From positions 12,501-73,570 of the forward strand of contig NW_013654873.1 in the NCBI RefSeq assembly GCF_000499385.1: a DNA stretch of 61,070 bases, written 5' to 3'. This DNA is from Eimeria necatrix (Eukaryota > Apicomplexa > Conoidasida > Eucoccidiorida > Eimeriidae). This document shows, one piece after another, positions 40,882-51,403 of the stretch (position 1 is its first letter; each line of letters starts with the position of its first letter). Position numbers and translations under genes: made by a program. The notes under the pieces were generated by a model. It was not told where the DNA came from and ran no database searches. It saw nothing but the letters and a program-made list of their open reading frames with translations.

Positions 40882-41362
40882 CCACGATGGGCTTGTGGAT
40901 CTTGTGCTGCCGGGCAGCCTGCACGAGCCCCTTGGCAATCTCGTCGCACTTGAGAATGCCCGCGAAGATGTTGAGGAAGAGAACTGGTGCTGCAGCATCT
41001 GAGCGCAGCAGCTGCAGCGCGAGAGCTATCTGAGGAGCAGCAGCAGCACCTCCCAAGTCCAGGAAGTTTGCTGCTGCACCTCCCTGCAGCTGCAGCAAGT
41101 CCATGGTGGCCATGGCGAGGCCTGCCCCGTTGACTAGGCAGCCCACGCCTGCGCCGAGCTTGACGTACTGCAGCTGCTGCTGCTCTGCTGCTGCTTCCAG
41201 CGCTGCTGCTGCTGCTGCTGCGCCTCCCGCTGCTGCTGCTGCGCACTGCTGCTGCGCCGCCTTCTCCTCAGCAGCAACAGACTCAAACAAGTCCAGCTGG
41301 CGGTACTTGGCGTTGTCGTCAACGCTCAGCTTCGCGTCTGCAGCCCACAGCTCCTGCTGCGG

Positions 41363-41411
<49 letters not shown>

Positions 41412-42291
41412 GGGGGCTTGTCAGTGAGGATTAAAGGGTTTATTTCCACCAATAAACAGTCTCGGGATATAAATAATTTGTGCAAAGAAGAAATTAAAGA
41501 GTCGAGTTGGCGGCCCATGGCCGGGCTGAGGTTCAGGTGTATGCGCAGCTCCTCCAGCGCGTCCGCGCCGAGCGCTGCAGCAGAAAGCAGCGGAAAGCTG
41601 CCATTAAAACCATTTAATGGATTTAAATAATTATTTATTTTATTTATTTATTATTTTTATTTGTTTTTATTCCTTTTTTAACGCTTTTCCACTCAAAATG
41701 ACCCACCCTCGTCAAACCCCATGCGGATCTTCTTTATCGCCTCCGGGTTCGAGTGCGCGATGTCTTCAATGCTGGTGCCCCCTTGAGAGCTGCCCACAAA
41801 CCCTAAACCCTAAACCCTAAACCCTAAACCCTAAACCCTAAACCCTAGCAGCGCAGGCGCAGGCGCAGCAGCGGCGTCCTTCGCTGCTGCAGCAGCGCCC
41901 CGCAGGAAACGCTAAACCCTAGAGTGGGCGCGCCGCCGCGCAAACCCCAAACCCCAAACCCTAAACCCTAAACCCCAAACCCTAAACCCTAAACCCTAAA
42001 CCCTCGAGATACCTGGCAATGAGCATCGGAACCCCCGTGTTTCTGTCGAGGATAATGGCCAAGTAGAGCTCCCTCTTGGCCTTGAACTCCTCGCAAATAA
42101 GAATTGTGCTGCAGACTTTTCCTGCTGCTCCTGTTTGCTTCGTAATTAGGGTTTGCTGCAGCATATTTGCTGCTGCAGCAAACACTTGCTGCGGGCTGCT
42201 GCAGCGCTGCACCCCCCCCTTGTAGCCGTTTTCCTTGAAGTAGCCGAGGCCGCGGCCGCCGGCCAGGACCTGGGCCTTGACGACAAGTCCG

Positions 42292-42339
<48 letters not shown>

Positions 42340-42617
42340 AGCTCCTGCTGCAGCGCAGCAGCAGCAGCCTGCGCCTCCTCCGGAGTCCTAGCAATCCGGA
42401 AGCGCGGCACGGCCACGTTGTGCTGCTGCAGCAGCTGCATCGACTGGTACTCGTAGAGGTTGAGGTGGCGGCGCTGCTGCAGCTGCTGCAGCTGCTGCTG
42501 CTGCTGCTGCAGCGGCTGCTGCAGCAGCTGCTGCTGCCCCAGAATGCCAGCAGCAGGGGCCCCCCAACGCTGCAGGGGCCCCCCCCTCCCCACAGCCAGC
42601 CGCGCCAGCAGCTGCAT
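40481..42617 (-). CDS. Succinyl-CoA ligase (synthetase) beta subunit, mitochondrial
   Basis: TCA-cycle enzyme: succinyl-CoA + NDP + Pi to succinate + CoA + NTP; the beta subunit binds nucleotide and partners the alpha subunit in the mitochondrial matrix. Four exons: 42617-42013, 41789-41707, 41574-40883 and 40654-40481 (TGA); phases 2, 1, 0 all agree; 517 aa. Landmarks: NLYEYQSMQLL start of the mature chain; ATP-grasp KAQVLAGGRGLGYF; ELYLAIILDRNTG; GGTSIEDIA; LLVEINPLI; VNGAGLAMATMDL; NFLDLGG; NIFAGILKCDEIAKGLVQA; VVRLQGTN. The first ~50 residues (MQLLARLAVGRGG, then Gln-rich) fit a transit peptide. Gln runs interrupt the chain after RTPEEAQ and after LTDKPP; Ala runs follow EEKAAQQQ. ADP or GDP preference cannot be told. 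Confidence 0.95.
40655..40882 (-). other. Succinyl-CoA ligase intron 3, CTG-rich
   Basis: Donor ATCGTG|GTCCGC followed at once by a long CTG run on the sense strand; acceptor CTGCTTAG|GTGCGG. Joining restores PIVVRLQG. Confidence 0.9.
41790..42012 (-). other. Succinyl-CoA ligase intron 1, telomere-like
   Basis: On the minus strand the donor GTATCTCGAGGG runs straight into GTTTAGGG repeats (42004-41928). A second block occupies 41848-41798, next to the acceptor GTTTGTGGGCAG. Joining the exons gives LIASSQGG, as in the family. Confidence 0.92.
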
Positions 42618-42687
42618 TTTGCAAAATGAAAAATTAAAAATAAATTGCTGGAGCAACTGCGCAACTCGAGTCAGAGTGTGTGCAGCT

Positions 42688-42735
<48 letters not shown>

Positions 42736-43120
42736 GCAGCAGCGAGGGAAGTGAGGCCGGCTCGCTTTTTTGCGCTTATTAATCGAAATTTATGAAAACA
42801 AAATAAAGAAATTTGCTGCTCCAGCTTCCTTGCTGCAGCAGCAAGAAACAAGCAAGCGAATGCAGCAGCAAAGCCCCAGAGCAGCAGCAGCAGCTGCTGC
42901 TGCTGCTGCTGCTGCTGCTCCTGCCACAGCAGCTGCAGCAGCAGCAGCAGCAAGGCGCCTCACACTTTGTTTTGCTCAGTCTGCTGTGGTATAAGCTCTC
43001 TTTCCACGCTCAAAGCTAAACCCTAAACCCTAAACCCTAAACCCTAGACGCTCAAATCTAAACCCTAGACCCTAAACCCTAAACCCTCGGGAACCTGAGG
43101 CCTATACCGCCCGCGCTGCT
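42618..43120. other. 5' flank of the succinyl-CoA ligase gene
   Basis: Contains a short AT-rich part (about 42617-42650 and 42775-42812), CAG/CTG tracts and AAACCCT blocks at 43015-43086. The promoter should be here but no core element can be named. Confidence 0.45.
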
Positions 43121-43265
43121 GTCTTCAGGGTTTAGGGTTTGCTGCGCTGAGCTAGTGGCTAAGATTTAGGGTTTAGGGTTTAGGGTTTAGGGCCTAACCC
43201 CTCGGCTCTGGGCTCTAGAACATACGCCCTAAACCCTAAACCCTAAACCCTAAACCCTAAACCCT
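43121..43265. repeat. Telomere-like blocks, both orientations
   Basis: TTTAGGG at about 43126-43192 and AAACCCT at about 43226-43265 face each other across a short unique spacer. Confidence 0.88.
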
Positions 43266-43317
43266 GATCACAGTACTGCGCTTCTTTCCTTTCCCCTACA
43301 ATCGCCTTACCACCAAT

Positions 43318-43324
43318 ATAAAAT

Positions 43325-43399
<75 letters not shown>

Positions 43400-43400
43400 C
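43318..43400. repeat. (TTTA)n microsatellite
   Basis: About 80 bases of uninterrupted ATTT units. Confidence 0.95.
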
Positions 43401-43475
43401 TTTGACCCAAACAAAACTTGTATTTCCTTCTGTCTTCCTTATTTCTGCCTACTGTTTCCTTTGTCAAGTACCCAA

Positions 43476-44365
43476 ACCTCCCGGGGGCCCCCTTGGGGCC
43501 CCCCTGGGGCCCCCGGGAGGGTTTAGGGCCCCTGGGGGCCCCCCGGGGCCCCCGGGAGCCCCCGGGGGGGCCCCCTGAAGGTCCCTGGGGCCCTCGGGGG
43601 CCCCCTGGGGCCCCCGAGGGGCCCGTGGGGCCCCCTGGGGAGCCTTGAGGGGCCTTTAGGGGGCCCCTGAGACCCTTTTGGAGGACCTATGGGGCCCGCA
43701 GACCCTTTTGGGGGCCCCTAGGGGGCCCCTGGAGCGCCCGAGTGCCCCTTAGGGGCCCCTGGGGCCTCTTGGGGGCCCCAGGGGCCCCCAAGAGGCCCCA
43801 GGGGCCCCCAAGGCCTAAGGAGGGGCCCCGGGGCCTCTCCTCCTCAAGGTACTTGAGGGTCTGGGGGCCCCCAAAGGGGCCCCTACTGTACCCTCTGGGG
43901 GCCCCTAGGGTCTAGGGGGGCCCCCAGGGCCTCTTTCTCTCTTTTAGGGGCCCCTTTTTCTCTTGGGGGCCCCTCGGCCTTTAAGGCCTTGGGGCCCCCA
44001 AATGCTCCACAACAACTTGGCTGGCTTTCTCGTAGTGCCCGCTGCAGCTAGCCCTAAACCCTAAACCCTAAACCCTAAACCCTAAACCCTAAGCCTAAAG
44101 CCGGAGAAGAGAGGCTCCTGAGGGGCCCCAAAGCCGGGCTTATAGTGACTGCATGCAGGGCTTGCATGCGGCCCATTTGTTTAAAGGCCCCTTGTCAAAG
44201 TATTGCTGTAAGGGGCCCCCAGAGGGGCCCCTGTGCCCCTGGGGGCCCCCTTCCCAGTCCCTGGGGGGCCCCTCGGTACCCTTTGGCGCCAGGGGGCCCC
44301 CCTGGGGGCCCCCCCAAGGGGCCCCAGCTGCCCTTTGGGGGGCCCCCCTGGGGAGAGAGCGCTGG
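43476..44365. repeat. GGGGCCCC arrays around a telomere-like block
   Basis: GGGGCCCC-rich at 43476-44005 and 44210-44360, with AAACCCT repeats at 44053-44097 between. No gene supported. Confidence 0.88.
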
Positions 44366-45303
44366 GGTGTCTGGGGTCTTGCGCTGTGTGTCTTTTGGGG
44401 TGTATGGTGAGCTCTGGGAAAGGCGCGGGGGCTGCGGGTCTTTCTCGGGATGTTTAAAGAGGGAAAAGAAGCGAAAAATGGTTTTTATTTTTAAATAAAA
44501 TAAAATAAAAACAAATAAAATGGAAAAGACCGAGGAATCGAGAACGCCCGAGAGTGGCCAGCAGCGGAGGCGCCCGCGGTCAACGGGCGGGACAAGGAGA
44601 AAACCCCGAAAAAGGGTTTTGGCGGCACTTATAAACCCTAAACCCTAAACCCTAAACCCTAAATATATTTATTTCAATATCGGGGAAGAAAATAGAGGAG
44701 AGGCGCTGCTGCGCTGCTGCTGCCGATACACCCGAGCTGTCTGTACACCGCGCCAGACCACTGGCGCGCCGCCGCAAACCCGCCGCTGCCTCTCTTCACT
44801 TTTAGTTTTTTATTTTTTTTGTTTTTCATTAAAACAAATATGAAAAGAAGTTCTAAGAAGTTCTTTAGTGAGCGCCAGCAGCGCCTAGGGGCCCCAGGAG
44901 CCGCCCGAGTCCCTCCCGTCCTTCGGCTCCAACCCTAAACCCTAAACCCTAAACCCTAAACCCTGATCCCCGCGCCCCCGCAGCAGCCGCACACAGGGTT
45001 TCCATGCGAGGGTTTAGGTTTGAGGGTTTAGGGTTTAGGGTTTAGCGGCGGTTTGAGGCTGTAGAGAAGCTGAAGAACCCCTGGGATCGCCTTAGGTCCC
45101 CGTGCAGCTCTTTTTGTCTTTTTTTTCTCTTTTTTGTTTCTTTTTGTCTCTTTTTGTTTCTTAATTTGTTTCATTTTGAATTTCAGTTTCATTTTGAGTT
45201 TCTTTTTTCCATTTTTGATCCTTTTTTGCCTTTTTTGTCTTCTCTTGTCCCGGATCGTTGCTGCTGCTGCTTCCCCCAGCGCTGCAGCGCCGCCTGACCC
45301 CCT

Positions 45304-45334
<31 letters not shown>

Positions 45335-45339
45335 CCAAA
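44366..45339. other. No confident gene; upstream region of the first secreted-family gene
   Basis: Holds an AT-rich stretch (44475-44525), telomere-like blocks at about 44632-44664, 44934-44964 and 45009-45045, and a T-rich stretch (45110-45240) directly upstream of the plus-strand gene. A partial GTGTACA-type half site (CTGTCTGTACACCG) lies near 44737. Confidence 0.45.
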
Positions 45340-45595
45340 ATGAGGTGTACGTACACCCCGTGGGCCCTCGCAGCAGCAGCAGCAGCCCTAATCCTCAGCA
45401 GCACATCTCCTTTTCTTGCTGCAGGTCTTCGCCTGTCTTCTCTTCTTTCCTCAAGTGACCTGGGGGCCCCCCCAGGGGCCCCGGGGGCCCCCGGGGGCCC
45501 CGAGGGGCCCCCGGGGGCCCCCGAAGGGCCCCAGGGGGGCCCCCCACAGGGCCGCAGGGGACTGTTTGCCCTGAAGCGCAAGCTCTCGCCCAGCA

Positions 45596-45640
<45 letters not shown>

Positions 45641-45711
45641 CAAGCGCCGGGGGGAAGATCGCGAAGCGGCTTCGGACGGCCGTTGAGGGCATGAAAAAGC
45701 GCAGGAGGAGG

Positions 45712-45757
<46 letters not shown>

Positions 45758-45964
45758 TGAAGAAGAAGAGCAGGCAGCTGCAGCAGCGGCTGAAAAAGAT
45801 GGCTGAAAAAGTAAAATCAAAAGCAAAAGATATTGTTGAAAAAGTTAAGAAGAAAGCAGGAGGAATAAATCCAAATGATGAAAGTCCAGAAGCTCTTAAA
45901 GAAGAACTTACCTTGGCTCAGTATTACCTGCCTTCAAAGGGCCCACAAGGCAGCCAGGGGGCCC

Positions 45965-46012
<48 letters not shown>

Positions 46013-46068
46013 GGGTAGAAGGCGGCACGCAGGGGCCGCAGGCCGCTGTGCTGCCGCAGGCTCCTCCT

Positions 46069-46105
<37 letters not shown>

Positions 46106-46325
46106 GGGAGGACTCTTCAGGCGAGGAGACTGATGAGGAGCAGCAGGGGCCTGCTGCAGCAGCAGCAGCAAAAACCCCACATATGACCAATGGTCAAGAC
46201 CAGTGGACCACTCCCCCCGAGCCGCCCTACAGGCCACGCCCAAGGCCCAGAAGTCCCCCGCAGCAGCCCAGAGGCTCAAGTACAACAACCCCACCTGCTG
46301 CTGCTGCCCCGGCCTTGCCCCCGAA

Positions 46326-46356
<31 letters not shown>

Positions 46357-46501
46357 CCCGCACAGCCGGCAGCAGCAGCAGCAGCAGCAGCAGCGCCGCA
46401 GCCGCCACCGCCCCCGCCGCTGCAGCCAGCAGCAGCAGCAACGCCGCATCCGCCGCCGCCGCCGCCGCCGCCACCGCCGCCGCCGTCGCCGCCACCGCCA
46501 G

Positions 46502-46536
<35 letters not shown>

Positions 46537-46661
46537 CCAGCAGCAGCAGCAGCGCCAGCAGCAGCAGCAGCAGCGCCGCCGCCGGCACCTCCACTGCCTG
46601 CCCCAAGCGAGGCCCCTTCCTCTGGCGGGAGCGGCAGCGCGGCGCAGCAACAAGCGAGCCA

Positions 46662-46716
<55 letters not shown>

Positions 46717-47130
46717 GGCGCAGCACTTAGTGCTGATGCCCTCAAAGACGCCAGAGAGAGGCTAAAATCAAACGAAGAGAACCACAAGGAGAATCCAAGT
46801 AATTATTTCTTGTTTTTGTTTTCTTTTTAATTTAATTATTTGCTGCTGCTGCTGCTTTGCTGCTGCTCTGCTGCTGCTGCTCCCTTGCGCCTTTGCTGCT
46901 GCTCGCTCGTCTCGCTGCTGCAGCAGCTGCTCTCTCGTCTCTTTGCTGCTGATGCTGCTCTCTTTTCTCTTTGCTGCTGCTGCTGCTCTCTCTTCTCTCC
47001 GCTGCTGCTGCTGCTCTTTGCCCTTTGCTGCTGCTGCTGTTTCTATATAAAGAAATAACAAATAATAAACAACGAATAGACATTAGAGAAATAATAAGCT
47101 CAGCAGAGGCAAAAGAGAGAAGCAAAACTA

Positions 47131-47192
<62 letters not shown>

Positions 47193-47323
47193 CTTCAGCT
47201 GCAGCACCAGGGTCTCTCATGGACGCACTAGGCCAACAAGTTGCTGCTCGAAGAGGAGCCATTAGAGGCGGCAACAAATCTGAGTCCGAGTCTGGCTCAG
47301 GCTCCTCCAGCGAGTGGGAGTAA
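45340..47323 (+). CDS. Putative secreted Lys- and Pro-rich protein with DQWTTP motif (family member 1)
   Basis: Two-exon model: 45340-46798 and 47199 (or 47205)-47323, phase 1 on both sides, 527 aa (525 with the second acceptor). Order: signal-peptide-like N-terminus (MRCTYTPWALAAAAAALIL), Gly/Pro/Ala stretch encoded by GGGGCCCC, KLSPSS with Ser run, basic segment (GKIAKRLRT, MKKRRRR), a Lys-rich helix (KKMAEKVKSKAKDIVEKVKK), PNDESPEALKEELTLAQYY, Ser and Ala runs, acidic GEDSSGEETDEEQQ, DQWTTP at residue 287, PPYRPRPRPRSPP, poly-Pro, Gln run, DARERLKSNEENHKENP. The last exon adds GSLMDALGQQVAARRGAIRG and an acidic end SSSEWE. The intron (46799-47198) is T-rich then CTG-rich on the sense strand, like others here. 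Family unknown; secretion and host targeting are inference. A shared plan with the gene at 51404 supports a real family. Confidence 0.6.
45344..45357. promoter_or_regulatory. GGTGTACGTACACC palindrome at the start codon of the secreted-family gene
   Basis: Perfect 14-base palindrome starting two bases after ATG 45340-45342. Because the identical site occurs in non-coding DNA at 37556, it may be a DNA element rather than merely coding sequence, which would also question this start codon. Confidence 0.5.
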
Positions 47324-47745
<422 letters not shown>

Positions 47746-47749
47746 TGTC

Positions 47750-48275
47750 TGCCTCAGGGGCCCCACAGCCCCCAGGGGGCCCCTGGCCCTCAGCCTTGGG
47801 CCCCCAGGGGCCCCTAGGGGGGCCCCCAGCCCCAATTGGGGGCCCCCCGCAGCAATAGGGGCCCCCACAGGGGCCCCCCAAACGTCAGTAGGGGCCCCTG
47901 GAGCTCCCAGGGGCCCCCAGGTCCGCGTGGTGTCCCACAGCGCCTAGCAGGGGCCCCAAACAGCAGCAGCAGGGGCCCCAAACAGCAGCAGCAGGGGCCC
48001 CAAGCAGCAGCAGCAGGGGCCCCAAACAGCAGCAACAGGGGCCCCAAACAGCAGCAGCAGGGGCCCCAAACAGCAGCAGCAGGGGCCCCAAACAGCAGCA
48101 GCAGGGGCCCATAAGCAGCAGCAGGGGTATCCACGCTGCTGCAGGGGCCCATAAGTAGCTGCAGGGGCCCCAAAGCAGCAGCAGGGGCCCCTCAAGCAGC
48201 AGCAGGGGCCCCTCAAGCAGCAGCAGGGGCCCCCAAGCAGCAGCAGGGGCCCCCAAGCAGCAGCAGGGGCCCCCT
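47750..48275. repeat. Composite tandem repeat: GGGGCCCC plus CAG
   Basis: From about 47948, a 22-base unit (GGGGCCCC then AAACAGCAGCAGCA) repeats some 8 times, followed by about 6 shorter units with CTCAAGCAGCAGCA, CCAAGCAGCAGCA or ATAAGCAGCAGCA linkers. The left part (47750-47940) is ordinary GGGGCCCC array. Open frames across it are consequences of the repeat. Confidence 0.92.
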
Positions 48276-48416
48276 TTTGCTGCGCCACTTTTGCTGCATC
48301 TGTTTTTACTCTTTGTCTCTGAGGCAGATGGCGGCGAACAAAAGTAAAAAGAAAAGAAAAGAAAACTTTTATTTGTTGTTTAAATTAATTTGATTGGTTT
48401 AGGAGGCTTTTGCTGA

Positions 48417-48459
48417 GGTGTACAGACACCCCAGCACTGTGCTGGGGTGTACAGACACC
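48417..48459. promoter_or_regulatory. Paired GGTGTACAGACACC sites around a hairpin
   Basis: The 14-mer occurs twice in direct orientation (48417-48430 and 48446-48459). Between and overlapping them, CCCCAGCA-CTG-TGCTGGGG forms an inverted repeat. It sits at the border of repeat-rich DNA and the AT-rich island. Confidence 0.55.
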
Positions 48460-48787
48460 GCGCTTCTAAGGGCATTTTCTTCGGCTAGAGTAATACTTAA
48501 AATAAAAAGCATTATTTTTATATTTATTATATTTTTATTATTTAAAATAAAAATATTATTTTTATATTTATTATATATTTAAAATATATAGCTTTTCCAT
48601 TCTTAGGATACGTTTTTATGAACACGACCTGAACCAGAAGGTGAAGTTCTTTACTTTTTGAAGCTATTTACGTCCAATTATTTTATTTATTTTATTTATT
48701 TTATTTATTTTATTTTATTTATTTTATTTAATTGATGTATTTTATTTATTTTATTTGTTGTTGCTCTCATAGGCCTTTGGAGTGTAC

Positions 48788-49600
48788 GCATGCACTTAAA
48801 GAAATGCAGTTGAAGATAAACTGCTGCAAACAAATCAAAAAAGAAACTTTTTGACTTTATATATTTATTTATAAAATTATAAATTAAATTTAAAAAAGTT
48901 TTTAATCTAAAAAATGCAAAGTTGCACAACTTCAGCATGCAAAGTCTTTGGCTTAAAGTCTGCATGCACTTGGGGCTTTTGCATGCAAATTGTTTTTTCT
49001 TTTGCAAAAAAATAAATTCACTTCAAATATAAATAAATCATTAAATTGAACTTTACAACAAACACATTCTCAGGCTCTGCATGCAGTTTTGTTTTTCTTT
49101 TTTCTTTATTTCTTTTGAACCCACTTTTGCATTTATCGTTTTACAGTTTTGCTTTTATCTTTTTATACTTTATATTTCTCCTTTTATATTTTATATTTCT
49201 CTTTTTATATTTTTATTTTTTTTTAATTTTTAATTTTCTTTAATTAAAATAAATTGCGGGGCTTCGGATTTCTCCATTTTTTGCACTTTCGGCGGCCTGT
49301 CGCCTAAAAATGAAATTTAAAAAGCAGAAAGAGATAAAATGGATTTTAATTTTTGTTCCAAAAGTATTTGTTTGTAAATGAGTTGCTTTTCTCCAACTTT
49401 TAAAGGACAAAGCTCAAAGAAATGCCATCTTTTGAATTCTTTTTCGAGAAAATTTGCAAAAAAATAATTAAAAAGAGTCATTAAAAGCCCCAAATGAAGA
49501 CAAATGAACGCATGCATTTTAATGGAACATTTTAATTCTTTTTTGTTTTTTTCTTTTTCAAAAATGAAAAAATATGTTCCATGAATTCAAAATGCATGCA
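48788..49600. promoter_or_regulatory. Cluster of seven GCATGC sites
   Basis: GCATGC cores at 48788, 48935, 48962, 48981, 49079, 49510 and 49594; four sit in full TGCATGCA. TGCATGCA is a known binding motif of some apicomplexan AP2 proteins. Concentration in one AT-rich kilobase suggests a regulatory or structural element; no adjacent gene start is identified. Confidence 0.5.
49510..49600. repeat. Inverted repeat with GCATGC ends
   Basis: GCATGCATTTT plus ATGGAACAT (49510-49530) is matched in reverse complement by ATGTTCCAT and AAAATGCATGC (49574-49599), with a few extra bases (GAATTC region) in the right arm. Confidence 0.7.
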
Positions 49601-51066
49601 GCCTCCTTTTGCCATCTTAATTTTAATTCAATGAATAAATAAATACATTTCTCTTCTTCTAGTTTGTAATTCACAACAAATCAACAGAAAAATAATAATA
49701 CAAATAACAAATTAATAAATAAGTACATTTCTCTTTTTCTACAAAATTCAAACCAAATAAATAAATAAATAAATGTTTTTCTTTTGGGTTTCAAAATTCA
49801 AATCCAAAAAATTAATAAATTCCCCGCAGAGTCCCGAAGATGCCGAAGGAGCAGCAAAGAAAGGAATGCAGCAAAAATCAGAAAAAGTGAAAAGTCCGAA
49901 CAAAAAATAAATTAAAATAAATAAAAAATTAAAACAAATAAATAACAAAATAAATTAAAAAAAATAAATAAAAAATTAGTTCAAATGAATAAATAAAAAG
50001 TAAATTAGAATAGATAAAAAATAAATTAAAATACAAAAAAAGTAAATTAAAATAAATAAATAAAAAACTTAAGTAACTAAGTAAAAAGTAAATTAAAATA
50101 AATAAACAAGAATAACATCAAATTAAATAAATAAAGATAAAAACAAATTAAATAAATAAATAAAAATAAAATAAAATTAAAATAAAATTAAACAAAATAA
50201 AACTAAATAAAAATGATTAATAAAGGAATGGGAGTTGGAGTTAAAAAGACAAACAACAGAAGCCCAGGGCCAAGAGCAGCAAAAGCCGCAGCTAACAGAC
50301 TGCAGCAGCGCAACGGCAAAACGGGCCAAAAACGACATGAAAATGGAGGAAAAAAGAAAAAAAGAAAAGACAAATTGAAATGAAATAATAAAAAGAGAAA
50401 AAATAAAGAAAAAAGTTGCAAAATAGAGGACAAAAAAGACACTTGGAGGAAGAAACGGGCAGCGAGGAAAGGCAAAGAAAAGCGCCAAGGCCGCGCTGAT
50501 GCGCCGAAAACGCAGAACTTTGGAAGTAAAAATGAAATAAAATGAAATAAATTAATTTATTTGATTTTAACAATTCAATTTAATTCAAAAACAATTCAAT
50601 TTAATTCGATTTCTCGAAGAATGCGAGGCACTTTCTTCTGCGGGCGCTGCAAGCTCCAGAATGCACGGCGAAGACTTGGCAAGGCCCGCTGCAGCGCGCA
50701 ACTCCGCAACTCCGCCGCGAAAACGCAGAAATTAAATAAATTGAAATAAAAATAAATAAATAAAAACTGAAAAGCGAAGAAGAAGAAGTTCCTGCACATG
50801 CGAGCTGTAGATACACCGGAAGACGTGCACAGAGAGCGCCGCGCCCGAGTGTCTGTCCACTGGGCCGGTCGGGCGAAGCCAAGCCCGCGTTTCTCCGTGA
50901 AAACTGAGCAAATTGAGTTAAATATTCTCCAAAATGTTATTTAAATACTCCAAAATGTTGAAATATTTCAAAAAAAGAAAAGTTGAACGGCCGCGAGCGA
51001 CACACTCGGCGTGCCGGCCCGTCGCTCAGCGGCCCGACCGGCCGCCGCCCAAGACCACCCGAAGCT

Positions 51067-51112
<46 letters not shown>

Positions 51113-51252
51113 ACTTTCTTCTATTGTTCATTTTTGCTTTTAGAATTTGCTGCTTTGCATATTTTTGTTTATTTCTTTCAAATATTTCGGCTTCTGCCGA
51201 CGCCGACCTGCCGAGGGCTCCGAGCGGATCGACCGGAGGAGCCGCGGCCGAC

Positions 51253-51294
<42 letters not shown>

Positions 51295-51403
51295 CGAGGA
51301 GGCGGTGCAGCGCGGCGCTGCTTTCGCAGGTGGGCCTCCAGCTGCTTCGGGTTTATTCCTGATCCCGGGGGCCCCCCTTGAAGCCCGGAGAGGCCTCGGG
51401 GCA

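Larger units (their letters stand above)
48480..50985. other. AT-rich, repeat-poor island of about 2.5 kb; no gene seen
   Basis: No CAG tract, telomere-like block or GGGGCCCC array occurs in this stretch. It is rich in ATTTATTT and AAATAAAT, with strong strand asymmetry (T-rich around 49090-49240, A-rich around 49860-50230). Open frames are short, and their content reflects base composition. Two modest GC-rich patches (50255-50325 and 50625-50720) contain no convincing gene. Confidence 0.75.

Noticed and set aside
47948..48275. CRISPR-like array (regular 22-base unit)
   Set aside because: Units are contiguous satellite with no unique spacers, in a eukaryotic nuclear genome.
49040..50490. Small Phe/Leu/Lys-rich open frames in the AT-rich island
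   Set aside because: Composition is exactly what T-rich or A-rich DNA gives; no conserved motif, start context or splice sites.
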